This document shows, in pieces, positions 32,806 through 37,815 of a stretch of 37,815 nucleotides of DNA. Position 1 is the stretch's first letter. Every line of letters begins with the position of its first letter. The stretch is from positions 1 through 37,815 of the forward strand of contig WJKM01000005.1 of NCBI GenBank assembly GCA_014729085.1, read 5' to 3'. The stretch is from Candidatus Dojkabacteria bacterium. Lineage in GTDB: Bacteria; Patescibacteriota; Dojkabacteria; B142; WJKM01. The notes under the pieces are model-generated. The model saw only the letters and a list, made by a program, of their open reading frames with translations, ran no database searches and had not been told where the DNA came from. A program made the position numbers and the translations under genes.

Positions 32806-33357
32806 ATGTCTAAACCAATTGTAGCGACAACTTCTCTGGCAGGCTGTTTTGGTTGCCATATGTCGCTTCTGGATATCGATGAGAAAGTATTGGATTTATT
32901 TAAACTGGTTGAACTGAATAAATCTCCACTTAACGATATTAAAAAATTTAATAAAAAATGTGATGTTGGGATTATTGAAGGAGGTTGTGCAAATGATGAA
33001 AATGTACATGTTCTTAAAGATTTCCGTAAAAATTGCAACACACTAATAGCTCTTGGTTCATGCGCAATAACTGGAGGACTGCCGGCTCTCAGGAATAACA
33101 TCAAATTAAAAGAGTGTATGGAAGAAGCTTATATTAATAATATCACCACTAAAGATAATAACAAAGAAGAAATAATTCCCTGCGATAAAGATATTCCTAA
33201 AATTTTGGACAGAATCTATCCCATAAACGAAGTAGTAAAAATTGATTACTATATTCCAGGTTGCCCACCAAGGGCAAAACTTATCTGGCTGACACTTAGA
33301 GCTTTAATAACTGGAGAAGAAGTTGATATACCTTACGAAGTCATTAAATATGATTAA
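32806..33357 (+). CDS. hoxY: [NiFe] hydrogenase small subunit HoxY
   Basis: This 183-residue small subunit carries the proximal [4Fe-4S] cluster. The ligands are Cys14 and Cys17 (AGCFGCHMS), Cys86 (LGSCAITGG) and Cys153 (PGCPPRA). The short form, with a single cluster and no Tat signal, is typical of cytoplasmic group 3 enzymes. There is no C-terminal membrane anchor. It forms the hydrogenase module with HoxH. A 118-base gap with a small inverted repeat separates it from hoxH, longer than the other gaps in the operon. Confidence 0.95.
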   Translation: MSKPIVATTSLAGCFGCHMSLLDIDEKVLDLFKLVELNKSPLNDIKKFNKKCDVGIIEGGCANDENVHVLKDFRKNCNTLIALGSCAITGGLPALRNNIKLKECMEEAYINNITTKDNNKEEIIPCDKDIPKILDRIYPINEVVKIDYYIPGCPPRAKLIWLTLRALITGEEVDIPYEVIKYD

Positions 33358-33433
33358 AAAAATTGGTAAAGTCAGAATGCAATATACTAAAAATATTTGC
33401 AAAAAAAATAATCGATGACAATCAACCATTTCA

Positions 33434-33453
33434 AGATTACTATCAAATAATCT
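33434..33453 (+). repeat. Small inverted repeat upstream of hoxH
   Basis: AGATTA (33434-33439) and TAATCT (33448-33453) are perfect 6-bp arms around eight bases, in the 118-base hoxY-hoxH gap. It is too weak for a terminator and has no T-tract. It could be an RNA processing site, an operator for an internal promoter, or chance in AT-rich DNA. Confidence 0.25.
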
Positions 33454-33475
33454 AAATTACTAACTAATACTATCT

Positions 33476-34918
33476 ATGACAAAAAAAATTACAATTGACC
33501 CAGTAACAAGAGTTGAAGGACATGGAAAAGTCACTATTCATCTAGATGAAAATAATAAAATAAAAGAAAGTCGTTTTCATATAGTTGAATTCCGCGGTTT
33601 TGAAAGATTTGTGAAGGGACGACCATACTGGGAGATACCTGTACTTGTCCAAAGACTTTGCGGAATATGCCCTGTAAGTCATCATCTGGCAGCTGCTAAA
33701 GCTATGGACATGATAGTAGGAGCTAATTCATTAACTCCCACTGCAGATAAGATGAGGCGACTAATGCACTACGGACAGATTCTGCAATCTCATGCCCTTC
33801 ACTTTTTTTATTTAGCATCCCCTGATTTACTCTTTGGATATGAAGCCAATGTTGAAAAAAGAAATGTTGTCGCAGTTGCTATGGAAAACAAAGAATTGGC
33901 ACTTCAAGGTATTAACATGAGGAAATTTGGTCAGGAAATAATAAAAATAACTGCCGGAAAAAAAATTCATGGAACAGGGGCTATTCCTGGAGGAATCAAT
34001 AAAAATTTAACTACAGAAGAGAGAGACTTTTTTCTGAAAGGAGAAGAGAACATGAATGTAGAGCAAATAATAAAGTGGGCTCGAGGAGCTTTGGATTTTT
34101 TTAAAAACTATCATTCAAAACATAAAAAATTTATTGATGACTTTGCATATTTTCCTTCCAACCATCTCAGCTTAGTTACAGAAGATGGCGCTTTTGACCC
34201 ATATCATGGCGTTTTAAGAGCAGTTGATTCAGAAGGAAATATAATTTTTGATAAAGTCGATTCTACAGACTACTATAAATATATGGGTGAGCAAGTTAAA
34301 AACTGGAGTTATATGAAATTTCCATTTATTTTATCCATTGGAAAAGAAACCGGTTGGTATAGAGTCGGACCATTAGCAAGGATCAATACCTGCGACTTTA
34401 TGCCCTCTCCTCTTGCCCAAAAAGAGCTAGAGGAATTTAGAAGTTATAATGATTCCAAACCAAGCAATAGTTCTATGCATATGCATTGGGCAAGGCTTAT
34501 AGAAATACTGCATTGTGCTGAAATGGTTCAAAAATTACTTAATGACAAAGACCTTGAAGGAACTGATTTAGTAAAGAAAGGCAATAAACAGGAAGAAGGC
34601 ATTGGATTGTTAGAGGCACCTCGAGGTACGTTATTTCATCATTACAAGGTAAATGAAAATGATTTAATCTCCATGGCAAATCTTATTGTAGCTACAACTA
34701 ACAATAATGAGCCCATGAACAAAGCGGTAAACTATGCGGCAAAAGAACTCATGAACAAACAAAAAGAAATAACTGAGGAAATGATGAATGGTGTTGAAGT
34801 TGCAATTCGTGCATATGACCCATGTCTTTCATGTGCTACACATGCCCTTGGACAGATGCCGTTAAAAATTAGTCTCTATGATTCGAACAATAAACTAATA
34901 AATCAAAAAATAACTTGA
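33476..34918 (+). CDS. hoxH: [NiFe] hydrogenase large subunit HoxH
   Basis: This 480-residue catalytic subunit makes or oxidises H2. The N-terminal ligand motif is RLCGICPVSHH (Cys62, Cys65), preceded by DPVTRVEGHGKV. The C-terminal motif DPCLSCATHALG supplies Cys450 and Cys453. All four cysteines of the NiFe site are therefore present and the enzyme should be active. Cleavage after His456 would remove 24 residues, the same number reported for Ralstonia HoxH. Length and motifs fit group 3d. The gene ends in TGA at the expected family C-terminus and overlaps the hoxW start by four bases (TTGA). Confidence 0.97.
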   Translation: MTKKITIDPVTRVEGHGKVTIHLDENNKIKESRFHIVEFRGFERFVKGRPYWEIPVLVQRLCGICPVSHHLAAAKAMDMIVGANSLTPTADKMRRLMHYGQILQSHALHFFYLASPDLLFGYEANVEKRNVVAVAMENKELALQGINMRKFGQEIIKITAGKKIHGTGAIPGGINKNLTTEERDFFLKGEENMNVEQIIKWARGALDFFKNYHSKHKKFIDDFAYFPSNHLSLVTEDGAFDPYHGVLRAVDSEGNIIFDKVDSTDYYKYMGEQVKNWSYMKFPFILSIGKETGWYRVGPLARINTCDFMPSPLAQKELEEFRSYNDSKPSNSSMHMHWARLIEILHCAEMVQKLLNDKDLEGTDLVKKGNKQEEGIGLLEAPRGTLFHHYKVNENDLISMANLIVATTNNNEPMNKAVNYAAKELMNKQKEITEEMMNGVEVAIRAYDPCLSCATHALGQMPLKISLYDSNNKLINQKIT

Positions 34919-35373
34919 AAAAAATACTTATATACGGAATCGGAAACCCTTCACGACAAGATGATTCGCTGGGACCACAATTTATTGAAAAATTTGATAT
35001 CTGGATTTCCAAACAAAACTTCCCACTTGAGATAGAAACAACTGCAAATTACCAACTTAATATTGAAGATGCTGATCTAATATCCCAAAAAGACTTGGTA
35101 ATCTTTATTGATGCAACAAAAACAGATATCACAAATTTTGAATTTTCCTCTCTCATGCCTAGACAAAACATATCTGAATATACAACTCATTCCTTAAATC
35201 CCGAACAAATATTAAACCTATGTCAGAAATTATATAAAAACTATCCAGAAACATATATGCTTCAAATTAAAGGATACTCATGGACGTTAGGAGAAAAAAT
35301 CTCGGAAAAGGCAAGTCGAAACCTGGATGATGCAGTATCTTACTTTAAGAATTGGTTGAATAAACTTACTTAA
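34915..35373 (+). CDS. hoxW: HoxH-specific maturation endopeptidase HoxW (M52 family)
   Basis: This 152-residue protease removes the C-terminal extension of HoxH after nickel insertion. IYGIGNPSRQDDSLGP carries the first metal-binding Asp (Asp17, equivalent to Glu/Asp16 in HybD). The FIDATKT strand gives the second Asp, and THSLNP gives the His ligand. The start is TTG, overlapping the hoxH stop in TTGA; no ATG or GTG lies nearby and the TTG gives the expected N-terminus, so coupling to hoxH is likely. Last recognisable gene of the hox operon; no clear terminator follows in the next 180 bases. Confidence 0.93.
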   Translation: MKKILIYGIGNPSRQDDSLGPQFIEKFDIWISKQNFPLEIETTANYQLNIEDADLISQKDLVIFIDATKTDITNFEFSSLMPRQNISEYTTHSLNPEQILNLCQKLYKNYPETYMLQIKGYSWTLGEKISEKASRNLDDAVSYFKNWLNKLT

Positions 35374-35558
35374 ATTCATATCTTCATGATATCAGGCCTT
35401 ATCACTTTTATGCTATTACGGCAAGATTATAGCCATATCTGTACCTTTATTATTTTAAAGGACTAATATTTGAAATTTTTATGCCACCTTTTTATATTTT
35501 TTAAGTTTTCGTTTATATATAGTCATTTTTATTTAAATTTATATTTTAAATTAAAATT

Positions 35559-35735
35559 ATGACTCAATATAATGATCAAGGATGGGATGATTCTAAAGAA
35601 AGCTATGACGGACAGGATTTCGAAAAACCAGTTGATGATTATATTGCTGATTATGAAGAGGATTCAGATCTTTATCAAAGCGATCCATATGTAGATGATA
35701 TTTATAATGATTCATATGAATATGAAGAGGAGTAA
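35559..35735 (+). CDS. Short, extremely acidic Tyr-rich protein, unknown
   Basis: The 58 codons run from an ATG at 35559 to TAA at 35735. The product has 22 Asp/Glu, only two Lys and nine Tyr, with a net charge near -20 and no hydrophobic stretch, so it is probably disordered. It ends YEYEEE. The start has the A/T-only leader (TTAAAATT) seen at other genes here. It lies 185 bases after hoxW, on the same strand, and before the hairpin at 35812. Function unknown; acidic mini-proteins can be DNA mimics, metal binders or chaperone-like. The compositional bias makes a chance ORF unlikely, but expression is unproven. Confidence 0.5.
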   Translation: MTQYNDQGWDDSKESYDGQDFEKPVDDYIADYEEDSDLYQSDPYVDDIYNDSYEYEEE

Positions 35736-35785
35736 AATTCCTGCCCCTTAAGATTATTTATATCTTATCTTAGTCTCATAATTAA

Positions 35786-35818
35786 ATGGGAAAGAAAAAA
35801 GGTGGAAAGAAGAAATAA
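35786..35818 (+). CDS. Possible micropeptide MGKKKGGKKK
   Basis: Ten codons from the ATG at 35786 to TAA at 35818 give MGKKKGGKKK: six Lys and three Gly after Met. The leader ATAATTAA resembles other starts in the window. Its last codons overlap the left arm of the hairpin at 35812-35837. It may be a real basic micropeptide, perhaps a partner of the acidic ORF 50 bases upstream, or merely a purine-rich run before a terminator. Confidence 0.25.
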   Translation: MGKKKGGKKK

Positions 35819-35837
35819 AGCATAAATGCTTTATTTC
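35812..35837 (+). terminator. Hairpin, probable terminator of the hox/acidic-ORF transcript
   Basis: GAAATAAAGCAT (35812-35823) and ATGCTTTATTTC (35826-35837) form a perfect 12-bp inverted repeat with a two-base AA loop (four in practice). Its right arm is T-rich, but a full T-tract is lacking. The stronger terminator at 35842 follows within five bases. Confidence 0.5.
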
Positions 35838-35841
35838 CATT

Positions 35842-35873
35842 ACCCTGTATCCTTTATGGTACAGGGTTTTTTT
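35842..35873 (+). terminator. Rho-independent terminator
   Basis: ACCCTGTA, a bulged T and CC pair with GG and TACAGGGT, followed by a run of Ts (to 35872). The T-tract reaches into the stop codon of the convergent gene ending at 35872. The stem closely resembles the terminator at 7465-7496. Confidence 0.8.
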
Positions 35874-37263
35874 ATTCGAAAGCCAAGAGCTCTGGCCTTA
35901 AAAGTAATATCAAACCAATAATAAATATTACTATTCCTCCTAATAATCGTGATAATTTTGCATATTTATTTTCAATACCAATAGCTTTTAGAGTAATCAT
36001 AGCTGCAAAAAATACGAATAGATCATCTATCATAAAGAAAAGAATATACAGTAGCATATATGAATAATACTGCCATGTAGAAAGATCACTTAAACTCAGG
36101 ACTTGCGTATATATTGCCGGCAATCCAGCAGAACATAAAAGTTCGACTAAATTAACTGCAAATGCTAATGCAATAATCCCCAATATGGCTACTATAAAAT
36201 TTTTTTGAAGAGTTACTTCCTTTAATTTTGAAAATACCTTTCTTTTTTTATCAATCTCTTCTCCTTTACAACTACTATCTTCATTAAAGAAATAATCATA
36301 TAAATTATAAATTCCAACTCCAAGTGCAAAAATACCAATACTTTTTTGAATCCATGGGACGTAGCCAAGAAAAATAAAGAAGTTCAACCATGCAGTCATG
36401 AATAGAAAATAAACAAAAGCTGAGGTTGCAATAAATGCAATCCCTAGTATCCACATTCGCTTCCTATCCTTCATTCCTAAAAGTAGACTTATCAGAAAAA
36501 GAAGAGCCCACATTGCACATGGGTTAAATCCATCAAGTACTCCAAGAATTATAGTTAAAACCGGAAGTGAAAAATCACCTGCAGTTATTTCTCCAAGTAT
36601 AGGAACTTCAAATTTTTTTTTCATAGGATCAATCTCAAATGTAGTCTCTTTTTTATTATCTAAATCTTCTTCTTGTACTATTTGTTCTTTTGTTGTTTCT
36701 TCCTGTATCTCACTCTCCTTTGACTCAGATTTTTCTGTTCGATCTGGATTTGAATTTGACTCCTCCGTTTCAGAAATACTAAGAGTTGAGGTCGGACTGT
36801 TTGTATTCTGCTGTGTAGGCATAGAAGAAGGTGTATTCGTAGGTACCTCTGTTGGTACGTCTTCATTTATTACCTGATAAACAATATCTATATCCCCTGT
36901 CTGCTTTACAGATTCAATTATGCTTTCTATTTCCTTACCTGTCGTTGAATCACTTGAATAACCTACTATTGTCTTATCAGAAATGATTGTAACTGGTACC
37001 CCTCTATACATTTCGCCTAATTTAGAAAGAGCCTTTTCTAAAATCAGAATATTTTCTCTTTCACCAACGTCAAAAGTTCTTAAATTTACTTCATCATCTT
37101 CTTTTACCAACTCTTCAAGAAAAGGTTTTTCCTTCATACAATGAGGACATGAGGTTGAGTAAAAGAGATTGACTGTAACATTGGCAGCAGAGACTTTTAC
37201 TGAAGATAAAAACAAAAAAAATAATGTAGCAAATAAGACAATAACAAAATACTTAGATTTCAT
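35872..37263 (-). CDS. Exported thioredoxin-like domain fused to a CcdA/DsbD-type membrane domain
   Basis: This 463-residue protein has a signal peptide or anchor (about 6-26). An outer thioredoxin-like domain follows (about 28-125) with FYSTSCPHC (Cys39, Cys42) and a cis-Pro in GVPVT. A Thr/Ser/Glu-rich linker (about 133-215) leads to a six-helix CcdA-like domain (about 230-455). Its redox pair is Cys248 in GFNPCAMW and Cys376 in ELLCSAGLPA. Such proteins pass reducing power from cytoplasmic thioredoxin across the membrane to outer disulfides. The order is reversed relative to E. coli DsbD, whose thioredoxin domain is C-terminal. The thioredoxin gene 21 bases upstream is the natural electron donor, and a DUF134 regulator precedes it. 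Confidence 0.85.
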   Translation of the reverse strand: MKSKYFVIVLFATLFFLFLSSVKVSAANVTVNLFYSTSCPHCMKEKPFLEELVKEDDEVNLRTFDVGERENILILEKALSKLGEMYRGVPVTIISDKTIVGYSSDSTTGKEIESIIESVKQTGDIDIVYQVINEDVPTEVPTNTPSSMPTQQNTNSPTSTLSISETEESNSNPDRTEKSESKESEIQEETTKEQIVQEEDLDNKKETTFEIDPMKKKFEVPILGEITAGDFSLPVLTIILGVLDGFNPCAMWALLFLISLLLGMKDRKRMWILGIAFIATSAFVYFLFMTAWLNFFIFLGYVPWIQKSIGIFALGVGIYNLYDYFFNEDSSCKGEEIDKKRKVFSKLKEVTLQKNFIVAILGIIALAFAVNLVELLCSAGLPAIYTQVLSLSDLSTWQYYSYMLLYILFFMIDDLFVFFAAMITLKAIGIENKYAKLSRLLGGIVIFIIGLILLLRPELLAFE

Positions 37264-37284
37264 TTCATCAAAGAAGTAAAAAAT

Positions 37285-37557
37285 TTATCTATTTTTATAT
37301 TTATTAATTAACTCCACAAGTTTTTCCTTGGCAATCTCCCCATGAAGTCTTGTGATTTCCTTACCTTCTTGATCAAGAAAAATAAATATAGGAAGTCTAG
37401 CCTCATTTATATTATATTCTTCTAACTTTTCTTCATCTTCATCGAAATCTAAATAAACTGTATCCAGCCAAGAATTCTCATCTTCAATCTCTTTCCATCT
37501 GGGTTTCATTACTAAACATCCGTTGCACCAAACTGCCCCGATTTTGATAACTTTCAC
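37285..37557 (-). CDS. Small thioredoxin-family protein
   Basis: This 90-residue cytoplasmic protein has the fold start KVIKIGAVWCNGCLVMKP. The active site is Cys11-Asn-Gly-Cys14, which differs from the standard CGPC. A cis-Pro is in RLPIFIFLD, and a final helix follows. The YLDFDEDEEKLEEYNI segment is the usual V-D-x-D-x-x-x-x-x-A-x-x-Y-x-V block. It is likely the reductant for the neighbouring CcdA-type protein, 21 bases downstream. The DUF134 gene ends 18 bases upstream. All three genes are on the minus strand and probably co-transcribed. Confidence 0.85.
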   Translation of the reverse strand: MKVIKIGAVWCNGCLVMKPRWKEIEDENSWLDTVYLDFDEDEEKLEEYNINEARLPIFIFLDQEGKEITRLHGEIAKEKLVELINKYKNR

Positions 37558-37575
37558 ATTAATAAAAATAATAAT

Positions 37576-37815
37576 TTATTTAAGATTCTCAACTTTTCTA
37601 ATATGAATGGCTTTTCCTTTCATTAAAGCTTTAGTTAATTTTTCCAATGCGCTAGTTAAATCTCTTTGGTACTGACTTTGGGAAATCTTCATTGACTCAG
37701 CAGCTTCTGACTGGTCAATTTTTTCAATGTACCGAAGACGAAGAGCCTCAAGCTCCTCGTCTAGCACTTCCACAACCTCAAGATCTTTTAGGGGAATTCC
37801 CCGAGGTTTATAATA
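37576..37815 (-). CDS. DUF134-family DNA-binding protein, 5' end beyond the window
   Basis: The reading is open to the window edge (80 codons). It begins within YYKPRGIPLKDLEVVEV and continues DEELEALRLRYIEKIDQSEAAE, MKISQSQYQRDL and a final GKAIHI. These are the core and helix-turn-helix of the DUF134 family (PF02001). A GTG at 37773 could be taken as a start, but the upstream in-frame residues match the family, so the gene is truncated by the window rather than short. DUF134 proteins usually begin with a Pro/Arg-rich segment, missing here. It probably regulates the thioredoxin/CcdA operon it heads. Confidence 0.8.
   Translation of the reverse strand, partial: YYKPRGIPLKDLEVVEVLDEELEALRLRYIEKIDQSEAAESMKISQSQYQRDLTSALEKLTKALMKGKAIHIRKVENLK

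Noticed and set aside
34916-34918. Possible UGA recoding as in Gracilibacteria/SR1
   Set aside because: TGA ends hoxH and hypD exactly at family C-termini, and reading through would run into overlapping downstream genes, so the standard code holds.
1-37815. CRISPR arrays, tRNA/rRNA genes, transposases, integrases
   Set aside because: I looked for regular direct repeats, tRNA-like cloverleaf and CCA ends, and recombinase motifs, and found none I could support.

Overview
The window is AT-rich bacterial DNA using the standard bacterial code: UGA ends several genes, including the hydrogenase large subunit at its expected C-terminus. Almost no gene has a Shine-Dalgarno sequence; starts typically sit behind A/T-only stretches. 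Three S-layer-homology (SLH) surface proteins, a type IV pilin, a DUF2298 (Chlor_Arch_YYY-type) membrane protein, a CarS-like cytidylyltransferase and many compact unknown proteins suggest a Candidate Phyla Radiation (Patescibacteria) genome. A Dojkabacteria/WS6-like or Microgenomates-like lineage is plausible, but the window has no rRNA or ribosomal-protein gene to settle this.

Layout. 1-7.5 kb: the start of an SLH protein, an SGNH hydrolase, a HEAT-like protein, a TetR regulator with a clear promoter and operator followed by a zinc-ribbon protein, a second SLH protein, a nucleoside-phosphorylase-like protein, and a Spo0M-like/membrane protein pair closed by a strong terminator. 7.5-16.4 kb: a small CxxCxxC protein, RidA, a sugar-isomerase-like TIM barrel, a small membrane protein, a pilin followed by DUF2298, then an apparent operon of membrane protein, CarS-like enzyme and methyltransferase, an ATP-grasp enzyme, and a repeat-containing tail-anchored protein. 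16.4-22.5 kb: a membrane-anchored subtilase, a gap that folds on the minus strand into two hairpins with GA-rich internal loops, an SLH protein with a phosphodiester-glycosidase domain carrying an SH3-like insertion, a VIT/CCC1 metal transporter, and an unknown membrane protein.

22.5-35.4 kb is the centrepiece: a complete cassette for a soluble NAD-linked [NiFe] hydrogenase of HoxFUYH (group 3d) type. On the plus strand are hoxF (a NuoE-NuoF fusion), a 72-residue unknown, hoxU, hoxY, hoxH and the maturation protease hoxW. Divergent on the minus strand are hypF, hypC, an unknown DKNYY-like membrane protein, hypD, hypE, hypA, hypB and a thioredoxin-fold protein without its active-site cysteines. 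HoxFU should exchange electrons with NAD(H) and HoxYH with protons/H2. HypA-F build and insert the NiFe(CN)2CO site, and HoxW trims HoxH. In a fermentative cell the likely job is to re-oxidise NADH by making H2, or the reverse.

35.4-37.8 kb: an acidic 58-residue ORF, a possible Lys/Gly decapeptide overlapping a hairpin, a strong terminator, then a minus-strand operon of a DUF134 regulator (cut by the window end), a thioredoxin and a thioredoxin-CcdA/DsbD fusion.

No tRNA, rRNA, CRISPR array, transposase or phage gene was recognised.
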